From contig CALXDC010000023.1 in assembly GCA_944386975.1 (NCBI GenBank), positions 1 to 41,412 of the forward strand: 41,412 nucleotides of DNA. The letters are read 5' to 3'. The stretch is from an uncultured Oscillospiraceae bacterium. GTDB lineage: Bacteria; Bacillota; Clostridia; Oscillospirales; Oscillospiraceae. Shown piece after piece: positions 14,507 to 23,754 of the stretch (within the stretch, counting starts at the first letter, position 1; each line of letters begins with the position of its first letter). Under the pieces are notes generated by a model, which was not told the origin of the DNA, ran no database searches, and saw nothing but the letters and a program-made list of their open reading frames with translations. Made by a program: the position numbers and the translations under genes.

Positions 14507-17215
14507 ATGGAGAATCATCAGGGCCGGCGGGTCGAGCACAGGCAGACCCCGCCCCCGTCCCAGAACCGGACGCGCCGTAAAAAACGAAATCCGCGCCGCA
14601 CCGCAGCCACGGTGTTGAAGGTGTTGGGCACCCTGTGCCTCATCGGCGTCCTGTCCATCGGCATCTTTGCCTGGATCTTCATGCAGTATGTGAAGACCAC
14701 CCTGGCGCCGGACCTCAACATCGACTTGGACGACTTCACCATGAACCTCTCCTCCGTGATCCTCTATGAGGACGAAAACGGAGAGTGGCAGGAGCTGGAG
14801 ACCCTGTTCGGCACGGAGAACCGGATCTGGGTGGACTTTGACGACATCCCCCAGTACGCCTGGCAGGCCGCCGTGGCCATTGAGGACGAGCGCTTCTTCG
14901 AGCACAACGGCGTGGACTGGAAACGCACCGCCGGCGCGGTGGTGAACATGTTCTTCGGCATGAGGAACACCTTCGGCGGCTCCACCATCACCCAGCAGGT
15001 GATCAAGAACCTGACAGAGGACGACTCCACCACCGTCAAGCGGAAGGTGACGGAGATTTTCCGGGCCCTGGAGCTGGAGAAGAACCCTGAATACGACAAG
15101 TACGACATCCTGGAGGTTTACCTCAACAAGGTCTATTTCGGCTCCAGCGCCTACGGCATCGGCGCCGCCGCCAAGACCTACTTCGGCAAGGAAGTCCAGG
15201 AGCTGAGCCTGGCCGAGTGCGCCAGCATCATCGCCATCACCAACAACCCCTCCAAGTATAACCCCCTCCGCTCCTCCTTCATCATCTCCCACGACACCGG
15301 AGAAAAGGACGAGAACGGGGAGATCATCTATGAGGACTGGACCTGCACCCAGTGGAACAAGTACCGCCAGGAGTTGATCCTCTCCAAGATGCTGGAGCTG
15401 GGCATGATCGGCCAGGAGGAGTACGACCAGGCCGTGGCGGAGAAGCTCATTTTTGTGGGCACCCCGGAGTATGAGGCTCTCCACGGCACGGACACCGTGG
15501 AGGAGGAGGCCACCGACAACGGCGCCTGGTCCTACTTTGTAGATCTGGTGTTTGAGGACGTGAAGAACGCCCTCATGGACGAGTTCGGCTACTCCGCCGA
15601 GACTGCTGTGGACCTCATCTACAATGCCGGCTACCGGATCTATGCCACCATCGACCCGGACATCCAGAAGATTGCCGAGAGCGTCTATGAGGATGTGAGC
15701 AACCTCAACTATCAGGCCCCCAACGGGGACCAGATGCAGTCGGGCATCACCATCATGGACCCCTACAACGGCTATGTGGTGGCCTCGGTGGGTGGCATCG
15801 GGGAGAAGACCGGCAAGCGGACCCTCAGCTACGCCACCGCCAAGCGGCCCTGCGGCTCCGCCATCAAGCCCCTGTCGGTGTACGGCCCCGCCATTGAAAA
15901 CGGGGTCATCACCCCCGCCTCCGTCTACGACGACTATCCCCTGAAGCTCAACGACCGGGGCACCGGCGGTTACCCCAAGAACGACCCCTCCCGCTACCGG
16001 GGCCTGGTGACCCTCAGCACGGCGGTGAAGTACTCCGTCAACACCGTGGCGGTGCGGGTGATTCAGGAGCTGGGCTACGCCACCAGCTACGACTACATGG
16101 TCAACAAGCTGAACTTCGACCTGGATCCCAAGGATCTGGCGGAGGCGCCCCTGGCCATGGGTGGCTTCACCTACGGCGTCAGCACCCAGGAGATGGCGGC
16201 GGGCTACTGCGCCTTCATCAACGACGGCATCTACACCGTGCCCCGGTCCTTCATCCGCATCGAGGACGACAACGGCAACGTGATTTTGGACAACGAGGCG
16301 GAGAGCTGGGTGGCCTTCAGCGACACCACCGCCTACCAGATCAACACCCTTCTCAAAGAGGTCATGCGCAGCGGCACCGGCACCCTGGCCCAGATCAGCG
16401 GCATGACCACCGCCGGTAAGACCGGTACCACCAGCGACAACTACGACCGCTACTTCGTGGGCTACACCCCCTATTACTGTGCCGCAGTGTGGGTGGGCTA
16501 CGGCTATAACCGCACCGTGGTGGTGAACGGAGGCAACCCGGCCGCCATTTTGTGGTACAAGGTCATGAGCCAGGTCCACGAGGGGCTGGAGAACAAGGAC
16601 TTCAACACCCCCTCCAGCGGACTGGAGCGGGTGACGGTATGCACCAAGAGCGGTCTGAAGCCCGGGGACGGCTGTCCCACCCAGACGGTGTATGTCACCG
16701 CCGGCAACGCCCCCACCGAGACCTGTACCATGCATGCCACCGTGGAGGTCTGCACCGAAAGCGGCCAGCTGGCCGGAGAGTTCTGCCCGGCGGAGTGCCG
16801 GGAGACCCGCACGGTCTGCACCTATGACCGCCAGGTGGTCTACCTGCCCACCGGCGCCACCACCATCGACCCGGAAACCGGCGAGGAGGTGGTGACGGGC
16901 ACGCCCATCACCGCCGAGGACAGCGGCGAGCTTCTCTCCTCCCTCCAGGCCGGCGGCACCTGCTCCGTCCATACGGAGCCTGTCCTCGATCCCAACGACC
17001 CCATGAATCCCGACAACCCCGATTATGATCCCTTCTTCCCCGGCGGCGGCACCACGCCTGAGGATCCCAGCCAGCCGGAGGAGCCCGGAAGCAGCGACGA
17101 AGAACCCGGAGGCGAAACGCCCGTTCCTCCTGAGGAGCCGGATGAGCCCACACCGCCGGAGGAGTCCGGCGGCGACAATCTGGGAGATTGGCTGGGCGGC
17201 CTGCTGGGCGGCTGA
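14507..17215 (+). CDS. Penicillin-binding protein 1A, bifunctional transglycosylase/transpeptidase
   Basis: Class A PBP, 902 aa, that polymerises and cross-links peptidoglycan outside the membrane. Seen: a short basic cytoplasmic tail, one membrane anchor (about residues 36-62), a GT51 domain with EDERFFEHNGVD (catalytic Glu near 126) and GGSTITQQ, then a transpeptidase domain with the S-x-x-K motif in GSAIKP (Ser near 451), SVN near 510 and KTGTTS near 638. After about residue 700 come a Cys-containing segment (CTKSGLKPGDGCP, CTMHATVEVC, a PASTA-less extension typical of clostridial PBP1A) and a Pro/Glu/Asp-rich tail ending LGDWLGGLLGG. Start at 14507 follows GAAGGAGG. Monocistronic with its own terminator. 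Confidence 0.95.
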   Translation: MENHQGRRVEHRQTPPPSQNRTRRKKRNPRRTAATVLKVLGTLCLIGVLSIGIFAWIFMQYVKTTLAPDLNIDLDDFTMNLSSVILYEDENGEWQELETLFGTENRIWVDFDDIPQYAWQAAVAIEDERFFEHNGVDWKRTAGAVVNMFFGMRNTFGGSTITQQVIKNLTEDDSTTVKRKVTEIFRALELEKNPEYDKYDILEVYLNKVYFGSSAYGIGAAAKTYFGKEVQELSLAECASIIAITNNPSKYNPLRSSFIISHDTGEKDENGEIIYEDWTCTQWNKYRQELILSKMLELGMIGQEEYDQAVAEKLIFVGTPEYEALHGTDTVEEEATDNGAWSYFVDLVFEDVKNALMDEFGYSAETAVDLIYNAGYRIYATIDPDIQKIAESVYEDVSNLNYQAPNGDQMQSGITIMDPYNGYVVASVGGIGEKTGKRTLSYATAKRPCGSAIKPLSVYGPAIENGVITPASVYDDYPLKLNDRGTGGYPKNDPSRYRGLVTLSTAVKYSVNTVAVRVIQELGYATSYDYMVNKLNFDLDPKDLAEAPLAMGGFTYGVSTQEMAAGYCAFINDGIYTVPRSFIRIEDDNGNVILDNEAESWVAFSDTTAYQINTLLKEVMRSGTGTLAQISGMTTAGKTGTTSDNYDRYFVGYTPYYCAAVWVGYGYNRTVVVNGGNPAAILWYKVMSQVHEGLENKDFNTPSSGLERVTVCTKSGLKPGDGCPTQTVYVTAGNAPTETCTMHATVEVCTESGQLAGEFCPAECRETRTVCTYDRQVVYLPTGATTIDPETGEEVVTGTPITAEDSGELLSSLQAGGTCSVHTEPVLDPNDPMNPDNPDYDPFFPGGGTTPEDPSQPEEPGSSDEEPGGETPVPPEEPDEPTPPEESGGDNLGDWLGGLLGG

Positions 17216-17232
17216 CCCCTTTTCCTGCGCCC

Positions 17233-17266
17233 GCCGGGGCGGTCTTCGGACCGTCCCGGCAGTTTT
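17233..17266 (+). terminator. Terminator after PBP1A
   Basis: GCCGGGGCGGTC, loop TTCG, GACCGTCCCGGC with one G-T pair, then AGTTTTTT. A 12-bp stem with a stable UUCG loop. Confidence 0.92.
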
Positions 17267-17337
17267 TTGCTGTCGTCCCGGAAACGGAGAAAACAGAAAA
17301 TAAATTGTGAACAATCCCCTGTCTTCCACTTTTTTTC

Positions 17338-17366
17338 TTGCAGTTCGAAGATTTTTATTGTATACT
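17338..17366 (+). promoter_or_regulatory. Promoter of the PpiC foldase gene
   Basis: TTGCAG (17338-17343), 17-bp spacer, TATACT (17361-17366), followed by TGTTGTGG. Confidence 0.7.
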
Positions 17367-17446
17367 GTTGTGGTGTTTTGGGAATCCGGGGCGCTTTCCC
17401 CCGCCCAAACGGTAAGAAGAAGATAACGTGAAAGGATTTGAATGTC

Positions 17447-18976
17447 ATGAGTGCATCCCGAGAGCGCAAGAAGCGCCAAGAATATCTCGCCGGCGGCGGC
17501 GTGGACAAGAAGGCCGCCCGGGAGGCGGAGAAAAAAGCCGCCGAGCGCAGAAGCAATCTCTTTTACGGCGCCATCGCCGCGCTATTCGTCATCGTGACCG
17601 TGGCGCTGCTGGTAATCAACAGCGGCATTCTCAAGCGCAGCGCCACCGCCGTCACCGTGGGCGACGACACCTACACCGCCGCCGATCTGAGCTACTACTA
17701 CATGGCGGCCTACAACAATCTGGCCAACAGCGATTACGGCTACATGCTCTCCTATATGCTGGACGACAGCCAGCCCTTCTCCAGCCAGGCCGCCTGGGGT
17801 TCCACTGAGGAAGACGCCCAGACCTGGGATGAGTACTTCAAGGAGCAGGCGGTGGAGCTGATGCGCTTTGTCACCGCCGCCAACGCCGCCGCCAAGGAGG
17901 AGGGCTTCCAGCTCAGCGAGGAGGACGAGCAGGAGATCGCCGCCGCCATCCAGGAGATGAAGGACACTGCCAAGAGCAACGGCATGTCCTATAAGAACTA
18001 CCTCTCCGCCATTTACGGCAACCTGATGACCACCGGCATCTTTGAGGAGGACGTGCGGGAATACTACACCGCCAGCGCCTACAGGGACGCCTATCTCAGC
18101 TCCCTCACCTACACCGACGAGGATCTTGAGGCTGCCTATGCGGAGGATCCCGACGCCTATGACAAGGTGAGCTATCAGCTGGTGACCATCGACGGCGCCG
18201 CCCCCTCCACTGAGGACGAGGAGGGCAACGCGGTGGAGCCCACCGAGGAGGAGAGCGCCGCCGCCTGGGAGGAGGCCAAGCGCACCGCCCAGCTGATTCT
18301 GGACGCCTACGACTCCGGCGAGAGTCTGGAGACTGCGGCGGAGGACTTTGACACCGCCACCTACTCCTCCTCCGATGCCGCCACCAGCTCCTCCACCGCC
18401 CAGTATGTTCAGTGGTGCTTCGAGGAGGGCCGCCAGGTGGGCGACGACGCCGTTTTGGAGGATGAGGACAATAGCAAGGTCTATGTGGTGACCCTGGTGG
18501 ACCGCTACCGGGTGGAGACCAAGACCGTCAACATCCGCCACATCCTGGTCACCGACGCCAACGTGGAAACCGACGATGAGACGGAGGCCACCGACGAGCA
18601 GATCAAAGCCAAGGCGGAGGAGATTCTCGCCATGTGGGACGGCACCGAGGACGGCTTTGCCCAGCTGGCCAAGGAGTATAGCCAGGACGGCAACGCCTCT
18701 TCCGGCGGCATCTATGAGGATGTGTCCGTGGGCGACATGGTGGATACGTTCAACGACTGGATCTTTGACGACGCCCGCCAGAGCGGCGACACCGGCATTG
18801 TGAAGAGCGACTACGGCTATCACATCATCTACTTCATCAGCGACGGCCCCGCCACTTGGAAGGTGTCTGCGGAGAACACGCTGAAGAGCGATGCCCTCAC
18901 CGCCTGGCAGGAGTCCCTGGTGGAGCCCTATGAGGCGGTTACCGACGAGAAGGGCATGGGCTACGTCACCCGGTAA
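17447..18976 (+). CDS. Membrane-anchored PpiC-type peptidyl-prolyl isomerase (SurA/PrsA-like foldase)
   Basis: A 509-aa extracytoplasmic folding factor. Seen: a basic N-terminus (SASRERKKRQEYL), a single membrane anchor at about residues 36-60, a long helical chaperone region, and a parvulin domain at about 360-465 beginning VNIRHILVT and ending SDYGYHIIYF. The order is that of SurA/PrsA-like proteins, which isomerise proline bonds and help secreted proteins fold. No lipobox Cys follows the hydrophobic helix, so it is an uncleaved anchor rather than a PrsA lipoprotein. The parvulin core is shorter than usual around the GG-D region (DGNASSGG). Start ATG 17447 has AAAGGA 10 bp before it; an in-frame TTG lies 9 bp upstream. 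It has its own promoter and terminator. Confidence 0.85.
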   Translation: MSASRERKKRQEYLAGGGVDKKAAREAEKKAAERRSNLFYGAIAALFVIVTVALLVINSGILKRSATAVTVGDDTYTAADLSYYYMAAYNNLANSDYGYMLSYMLDDSQPFSSQAAWGSTEEDAQTWDEYFKEQAVELMRFVTAANAAAKEEGFQLSEEDEQEIAAAIQEMKDTAKSNGMSYKNYLSAIYGNLMTTGIFEEDVREYYTASAYRDAYLSSLTYTDEDLEAAYAEDPDAYDKVSYQLVTIDGAAPSTEDEEGNAVEPTEEESAAAWEEAKRTAQLILDAYDSGESLETAAEDFDTATYSSSDAATSSSTAQYVQWCFEEGRQVGDDAVLEDEDNSKVYVVTLVDRYRVETKTVNIRHILVTDANVETDDETEATDEQIKAKAEEILAMWDGTEDGFAQLAKEYSQDGNASSGGIYEDVSVGDMVDTFNDWIFDDARQSGDTGIVKSDYGYHIIYFISDGPATWKVSAENTLKSDALTAWQESLVEPYEAVTDEKGMGYVTR

Positions 18977-18999
18977 CCTCCATCCTTACCGCATACCAA

Positions 19000-19033
19000 G
19001 CCGGTCCCGCAGACGCGGGACCGGCCCTTTTTA
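19000..19033 (+). terminator. Terminator after the PpiC foldase gene
   Basis: GCCGGTCCCGC, loop AGAC, GCGGGACCGGC, then CCTTTTT. A perfect 11-bp stem. The ribosome binding site of the next gene begins right after the T-run. Confidence 0.9.
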
Positions 19034-19044
19034 GGAGAGAGCCT

Positions 19045-19764
19045 ATGAACGAACGATTCTTGCGCAGCGAGATGCTGCTGGGCGAGGCCGCCATGGCGCG
19101 CCTTGCCGAAAGCCACGTGTGCGTGGTGGGTCTGGGCGGCGTGGGGGGCTTTGCCGTGGAGGCCCTGGCCCGGTCCGGAGTGGGAGAGCTGACATTGGTG
19201 GACCAGGATGTCTACGGTCTCAGCAACTGCAATCGTCAGATCGGCGCCCTCCAGTCCACCCTGGGCCGGAGCAAGGCGGAGGTGCTGGCCCAGCGGGTGC
19301 AGGACATCCACCCCGGCTGCGCCGTTCATCCCGTGATGGGCACCTACTGCGCCCAGGACCGGGATCGGTTTTTCGGCCCCTACGACTATCTGGTGGACGC
19401 CATCGACCTGGTGTCCTGCAAGGTGGACCTCATCTGCACCGCCCTGGAGCGGGGCATTCCTGTGATCTCCGCCCTGGGTACCGGCAACAAGCTGGACGCC
19501 TCCCGGCTGGAGGTGACGGACCTGAGCAAGACCAAAGGCTGCCCCCTGGCCCGGGTGATGCGCCGGGAGCTGGGCCGTCGGAACATCCGGCACCTGAAGG
19601 TGGTCTACAGCAGCGAGGAGCCCTGCCCCTGCAGCCAGCCGGAGACGCCGCCTCCCGGGCGGCGGAGCGTGCCGGGCAGCCTCATCTGGGTGCCGGCAGC
19701 GGCGGGACTGCTGCTGGGAGGCGCCGTGGTAATGGATTTGATCAAGGAGGAAGTGCAACCATGA
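19045..19764 (+). CDS. tcdA: tRNA threonylcarbamoyladenosine dehydratase (TcdA/YrvM, ThiF/E1-like)
   Basis: A 239-aa E1-like enzyme that ATP-dependently cyclises t6A37 of ANN-decoding tRNAs to ct6A. Seen: the nucleotide-binding GLGGVGG at residues 29-35, VDQDVYGLSNCNRQIGAL with the Asp and Asn-Arg-Gln triad of the family, DYLVDAIDLVSCKVDL, and KTKGCPLARVMRRELGR, with the C-terminal CPCSQPE element. These fit TcdA rather than MoeB or ThiF, which need a sulfur-carrier partner; none is nearby. RBS AGGAGAG precedes the ATG by 9 bp. Its TGA overlaps the ATG of the DUF554 gene. Confidence 0.88.
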   Translation: MNERFLRSEMLLGEAAMARLAESHVCVVGLGGVGGFAVEALARSGVGELTLVDQDVYGLSNCNRQIGALQSTLGRSKAEVLAQRVQDIHPGCAVHPVMGTYCAQDRDRFFGPYDYLVDAIDLVSCKVDLICTALERGIPVISALGTGNKLDASRLEVTDLSKTKGCPLARVMRRELGRRNIRHLKVVYSSEEPCPCSQPETPPPGRRSVPGSLIWVPAAAGLLLGGAVVMDLIKEEVQP

Positions 19765-20459
19765 TACTGCTTGGGACCATAGTCAATGTGATCGGCGTGC
19801 TGGCGGGAGGCGGAGGGGGTCTGCTGCTCCACCGCCTGCTCCACAAGGGTATCCCGGACCGGTTCAGCGACCGGATCATGAAGGGGATCGGCCTGTGCAC
19901 CGTCTACATCGCCGCCTCCTCCCTGCTGGATGGCAGCAAGACCCTGGTGACCATCCTGTCCATGGTCCTGGGGGCCGTGGTGGGGGAGCTCATCGACCTG
20001 GACGGAAAGATCCAGAAGATCAGCCGGGCCGTGGAGAAGCGGTTTTCCGGCGGCGGCACCGGGGACAACTTCTCCCGGAGCCTCCTCTCCGCCACGCTGC
20101 TCTTCTGCGTAGGCACCATGGCCATCCAGGGCTCTCTGGACTCCGGCCTCACCGGGGACCACAGCATTTTGCTGTCCAAGTCCATGATGGACACCATCGC
20201 CGCCCTGATCTTTGCCTCCTCCTTAGGGATGGGGGTGCTGTTCTCCACGGTGCCTCTTTTCCTCTACCAGGGAGGCATCACCCTGCTGGCGGTAGCCGCC
20301 CGCCCTTATCTCACCGCCGAGGTGATCGCGGAGATGAACACGGTGGGGTCCCTGCTGCTGCTGGGGCTGAGTCTGGATCTTCTGGATATCAAGCACCTGA
20401 AGCTGATGAACTACATCCCCGCCATGTTCTTCCCCATTCTGCTCACCCGGTTCTTCTGA
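19761..20459 (+). CDS. DUF554 family membrane protein (YdfK-like)
   Basis: A 232-aa integral membrane protein of the DUF554 family, with about six to seven helices. Seen: MILLGTIVNVIGVLAGGGGG at the start, the conserved KGIGLCTVYIA and GAVVGELIDLDGKI segments, and CVGTMAIQGSLDSGLTGD, where the GxMAxxGSxxxGLxGD pattern is the family hallmark. Function is unknown; it is often suggested to be a transporter. It overlaps tcdA by 4 bp (ATGA), has AAGGAGGAAG upstream, and ends at a strong convergent terminator. Confidence 0.9.
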   Translation: MILLGTIVNVIGVLAGGGGGLLLHRLLHKGIPDRFSDRIMKGIGLCTVYIAASSLLDGSKTLVTILSMVLGAVVGELIDLDGKIQKISRAVEKRFSGGGTGDNFSRSLLSATLLFCVGTMAIQGSLDSGLTGDHSILLSKSMMDTIAALIFASSLGMGVLFSTVPLFLYQGGITLLAVAARPYLTAEVIAEMNTVGSLLLLGLSLDLLDIKHLKLMNYIPAMFFPILLTRFF

Positions 20460-20480
20460 TTCGCCTGAGCCGGACAGGAC

Positions 20481-20528
20481 AAAAGGAGCGCACCGCTTTT
20501 GAAGACGGTGCGCTCCTTTTCTTTTTTC
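20481..20528. terminator. Bidirectional terminator between DUF554 and TetR genes
   Basis: AAAAGGAGCGCACCG, 10-nt loop, CGGTGCGCTCCTTTT, then CTTTTTT. A perfect 15-bp stem with T-runs for both strands between convergent genes. Confidence 0.93.
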
Positions 20529-20540
20529 TGCCCTTCTCCC

Positions 20541-21191
20541 TCAGGGGAGAAACCGGAACTGAGAGATCTCGATCTCCTCCAGAAGACGGTCCGCCTTCCG
20601 GATATTCTCCTCCAGGACCTCCTCCCGCACCCCCGCCAGACGCAGGGCGATGGTGCCGGTGAAATAGAACAGCCGCTTGCTCTCCACCGGGTCGTACTCC
20701 CGGAGATACACCCGGACCAGCTCCCGGTGGGCTCCGTACTGGGCCACGATGTACTTCCGGTACACCTCCGGAGGCAGGTCGATGCCGAACTCCTTGATGC
20801 AGCCCAGAAGGTAGGTGTCCACGATCTCCGTCAGCCGGGGGGAGAGCAGGCCGTTGTCCACCATGTACCGGTAGACCTCCACGCTGCGGGGGTCCCGGTA
20901 AATGCCCATCTGCTGGATCTGCTGCATCAACAGGTGACCCTGCAGGATGTTGTCCAGCCGCTGTCCCACCTGCTCCTCCACAAACCGGAGAATACCGGTG
21001 ATGTAGTCCTCATGGATCTGCAGCAGCAGGGCGTCCTTTTTGAAGTAGTAGTTCACCAGACTCTGGGGCACCTCCGCCGCCTCGGCAATCATGGCGATGG
21101 TGGTCTTCTTGTACCCGGCCCGATAAAAGCAGAGCTTCGCCGCCTGCAAAATCCGGTTCCGGCTCTCCAGCCCCGTCTTATAGTGGATCAT
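20541..21191 (-). CDS. TetR/AcrR-family transcriptional regulator
   Basis: A 216-aa repressor-type protein. Seen: N-terminal TetR helix-turn-helix at about residues 8-55 (RILQAAKLCFYRAGYKKTTIAMIAEAAEVPQSLVNYYF, the family's signature), then a divergent all-helical ligand domain. Start ATG 21191 follows AAAGGGGGCG. It has its own promoter with an overlapping inverted repeat (21221-21255), pointing to autoregulation. It lies just downstream of the GPH transporter gene on the same strand and may control the UROD/GPH cluster, but that link is positional only. Confidence 0.88.
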   Translation of the reverse strand: MIHYKTGLESRNRILQAAKLCFYRAGYKKTTIAMIAEAAEVPQSLVNYYFKKDALLLQIHEDYITGILRFVEEQVGQRLDNILQGHLLMQQIQQMGIYRDPRSVEVYRYMVDNGLLSPRLTEIVDTYLLGCIKEFGIDLPPEVYRKYIVAQYGAHRELVRVYLREYDPVESKRLFYFTGTIALRLAGVREEVLEENIRKADRLLEEIEISQFRFLP

Positions 21192-21220
21192 GGCACGCCC
21201 CCTTTCCCCGGCTCTTTTCT

Positions 21221-21255
21221 ATTGCAATTGTAATATGGATGGGCTTCCGACACAA
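21221..21255 (-). promoter_or_regulatory. TetR promoter with inverted-repeat operator candidate
   Basis: Minus strand TTGTGT (21255-21250), 17 bp, TACAAT (21232-21227). The -10 box lies in ATTGCAATTGTAAT (21221-21234), a near-perfect 14-bp palindrome that would block the promoter when bound. Confidence 0.6.
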
Positions 21256-21284
21256 GCCGTTTTTTTCGTGCGGCAGGGGGACTC

Positions 21285-22670
21285 TCAGCGCTCCCGCCTG
21301 GCGGCCAGGGCGCTTCGGACCTCGTCCATCTTCTTGTCGCTGAGGTTGTAGAGGAGCATCAGCACAATGGCCAGCACCGCAAGACCGATGGGCAGGGCCA
21401 GGCAGATGAAGTTGATGCCCTCGATGACCTTGGCGGTGGGCTCCACCTTGGAGTCGTAGCCGATGAGGGCCATGCCGAAGCCGGCGATGCCGGTGCTGCA
21501 GATGGCCGCTACCTTGATGGACAGCTGATACATGGAGAAGTAAATGGCCCGGGCGTTCACCCCATACTTGACTTCACCGTAATCCACCACGTCGGTGTAC
21601 ATGGCGGTGGTGATGGTGGCGCCGAAGGAGTAGCCCACAAAGCCCACCACCAGGGCGCCCACCATGATGAGGGTGGTGTCCTTGAACATGGCCGCCAACA
21701 CAAAGCTGAGTCCCAGCAGCACCAGGCCCGCAATGTACACGCTGCGCTTGGAGAGGAACCGGGTGAGAACGGGAATCAGCAGAGCGCCCACCAGCATGGC
21801 GATGGAGGTGGTGCCGAAGAGCATGGGCGCCGCGTTCATGTCCCTGGCCACATAGGTAAAGAAGTAGGGGAAGATGGAGAGGGTCACCAGATAAGCAAGC
21901 AGCCGCACCACATCGGCGCCGAAGAGGCAGAGGAGGGGCCGGTTGGTGAGGATCAGGCGGACGCTCTCCTTCCCGGTGATGGCCTTGGGCTTGGGGCCGC
22001 CGGGGGCGGCGGGGGCCACGGCGTCCCGCTTGCCCACGGCAAAGGCCAGATTCACATAGCCCGCCACCAGGATCACGCTGGTGACCACGGCGGTGAGGAA
22101 GTAGCCCTGGGCGGTCTGCTGGTCGGAGTGGCCGAAGAAGTAGATCATGGGCAGCAGCAGATAGCCCGCCAGGATCTTACCGATGGAGCCGCCCATGTTC
22201 CGCAGGGTGGAGAGATTCACCCGCTCTCTGGGGTCCGTGGTCAGGAAGGAATTGAGGGAGGTGAAGGCGGTGTAGACCAGATTGGTGGAGGCGCAGAACA
22301 GGGCGTAAACCAGGCAGGCCGCCACCGCCTTGGCCACCACCGGCCCGGAGGCTCCATTCCAGTAGATGAAGATGAGCACGTTGAACACCAGGGTCAGAAC
22401 GGAGCCCACCACCAGCCAGGGGCGGAATTTGCCCCACCTCAGGTTGGCCCGCTCGATGATGCCGCCGGTGACCGGCACGCTGAGGGCGTCCAGAATGCGG
22501 CCGAAAAACAGGATGGAGGCCACAATGGTGGTGGGGAAAAAGGCGATGTCCGTCAGGAAAAACTGGGCGTAGGTGTTGCTGAGGGTGACCATGAGGCTGA
22601 AGGTCACGTCGGCAAAGGAGTAGGACGCCTTCAGATAGACCGGCAGCCTGGTGTTGGTTTGGTTGGACAC
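21285..22670 (-). CDS. GPH-family (MelB/XylP-like) sugar:cation symporter, MFS superfamily
   Basis: A 461-aa transporter with about 12 membrane helices. Seen: the first helix SYSFADVTFSLMVTLSNTYAQFF, the GPH signature FGRILDALSVPVTGGIIERANLRWGKFRPWLV (Asp and RWGKFRPW, the cation/sugar motif region), a charged central loop (GPKPKAITGKESVRLIL), and a C-terminal SDKKMDEVRSAL tail common to the family. GPH carriers import glycosides, pentosides or hexuronides with Na+ or H+; some carry small carboxylated or methylated compounds. The start is GTG 22670 with GGAGGTAC before it. It is the last gene of the UROD/CobW cluster, 32 bp after a UROD gene, so it likely imports that cluster's substrate. Confidence 0.88.
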   Translation of the reverse strand: MSNQTNTRLPVYLKASYSFADVTFSLMVTLSNTYAQFFLTDIAFFPTTIVASILFFGRILDALSVPVTGGIIERANLRWGKFRPWLVVGSVLTLVFNVLIFIYWNGASGPVVAKAVAACLVYALFCASTNLVYTAFTSLNSFLTTDPRERVNLSTLRNMGGSIGKILAGYLLLPMIYFFGHSDQQTAQGYFLTAVVTSVILVAGYVNLAFAVGKRDAVAPAAPGGPKPKAITGKESVRLILTNRPLLCLFGADVVRLLAYLVTLSIFPYFFTYVARDMNAAPMLFGTTSIAMLVGALLIPVLTRFLSKRSVYIAGLVLLGLSFVLAAMFKDTTLIMVGALVVGFVGYSFGATITTAMYTDVVDYGEVKYGVNARAIYFSMYQLSIKVAAICSTGIAGFGMALIGYDSKVEPTAKVIEGINFICLALPIGLAVLAIVLMLLYNLSDKKMDEVRSALAARRER

Positions 22671-22702
22671 GTCGAGTACCTCCTTATTTTATTGTCGTCG
22701 GT

Positions 22703-23704
22703 TCACTTGGCGCCCAGACGCTGCAGCTCCGCCTGGCGCAGCCGGCCCATCTCCTGGATCATGGGTAGGAAGCCCTCCAGCATCTCCCGGGGGTCCAGAG
22801 TGGGCTTCATGATGTAGCCGGAGAAGGCGTAGCCCTGGTAGGGGCCATAGGTCTCCACGCAGCGGCGGACCTCCTCATAGTAGATCTCCGGGTCGGCGTC
22901 GGGATAGCCGGGACGGCCGGAGGTGTCGTAGCCGCCGATGAAGCTGAAGCGATCGCCGTACTTCTTGAGAAGGCCCACGATGTCGTTCATAGGCTGGATG
23001 GAGGACCAGCCGGCGGCGCCGATCTCGATGATGTCCTCCACGATCTCCTCCCCCTTGCCGCACAGGTGGTACACCGGGATGATGCCCATGTCCCGCAGGG
23101 CCTTGTAGAGCCGCTGGTGGTGGGGCTTGATGAGGGTGCGGAAGGTGGCGGGGGACATGAAGAGACCCCGGGCGGTGGCCACGTCGTCAAAGTAGGTGAA
23201 GGTGTCGGGCTTGTAATACTTGGCCACCTTTTCGGCGTACTTGATCTTGAAGTCGGTGATGGCGGTGAAGAGGTCGTTCACCGCCTCCGGCTCCTCGATC
23301 ATGGCGATGAGGGCCTCCTCGATGCCCATGAGGGCCCCCAGCCGCTCAAAGACGCCGTTGCCGTTGCTGTAGTCGAAGACCTTCTCCTCCCGGCTGAAGG
23401 GGGCGGTCTCCACCCGGGCCCGCTCCTCCCAGTCCACGCTGTCCAGATCCGGGAAGACGACCTGCTCCTTCCACTTGGTGATGTCCGTCAGCACATACTC
23501 GTTGGGAGCGGGGATGGGGGCGCCGCCGGCGGACCGGGGCGTCACCCAGCGCACGCCGAAGGCGTCATAGCCTCCCTTGGTCGGGTCCCCCTTCTCCAGG
23601 GGATCAAAGACGCCGAAGCCCTTCTGATCCAGGAAGGTGCTGGGCACATACTCCGTGGGCTTGTGGTTGTACATGTTGAGAAGATTCTCTCTGGGCGTCA
23701 GCAT
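22703..23704 (-). CDS. Uroporphyrinogen-decarboxylase-family protein, likely corrinoid-linked methyltransferase (second copy)
   Basis: A 333-aa TIM-barrel protein of the UROD superfamily. True heme-pathway UroD is unlikely: the N-terminal LRQAGR motif is absent and the context is catabolic. Seen: an MtaA/MtbA-like Zn-site element YHLCG at about residues 212-216, IIEIGAAGWSSIQP, and FIGGYDTSGRPGYP. In the MtaA/MtbA group Zn is held by HxC plus a late Cys; here the expected late position reads FSGY, so the third ligand is not obvious. Likely role: methyl transfer between a corrinoid protein and an acceptor or substrate (inference). The start follows GGAGGT. It sits 50 bp after the poly-His gene and 32 bp before the GPH carrier. 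Confidence 0.82.
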   Translation of the reverse strand: MLTPRENLLNMYNHKPTEYVPSTFLDQKGFGVFDPLEKGDPTKGGYDAFGVRWVTPRSAGGAPIPAPNEYVLTDITKWKEQVVFPDLDSVDWEERARVETAPFSREEKVFDYSNGNGVFERLGALMGIEEALIAMIEEPEAVNDLFTAITDFKIKYAEKVAKYYKPDTFTYFDDVATARGLFMSPATFRTLIKPHHQRLYKALRDMGIIPVYHLCGKGEEIVEDIIEIGAAGWSSIQPMNDIVGLLKKYGDRFSFIGGYDTSGRPGYPDADPEIYYEEVRRCVETYGPYQGYAFSGYIMKPTLDPREMLEGFLPMIQEMGRLRQAELQRLGAK

Positions 23705-23754
23705 AGTGCTACCTCCTATATGTTTTATCCATTGTTTTGTCCGTTTGGAACGCT

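Noticed and set aside
22703-23704. True uroporphyrinogen decarboxylase (hemE)
   Set aside because: No LRQAGR-type motif, no heme genes nearby, and an HxCG metal motif typical of the methyltransferase branch.
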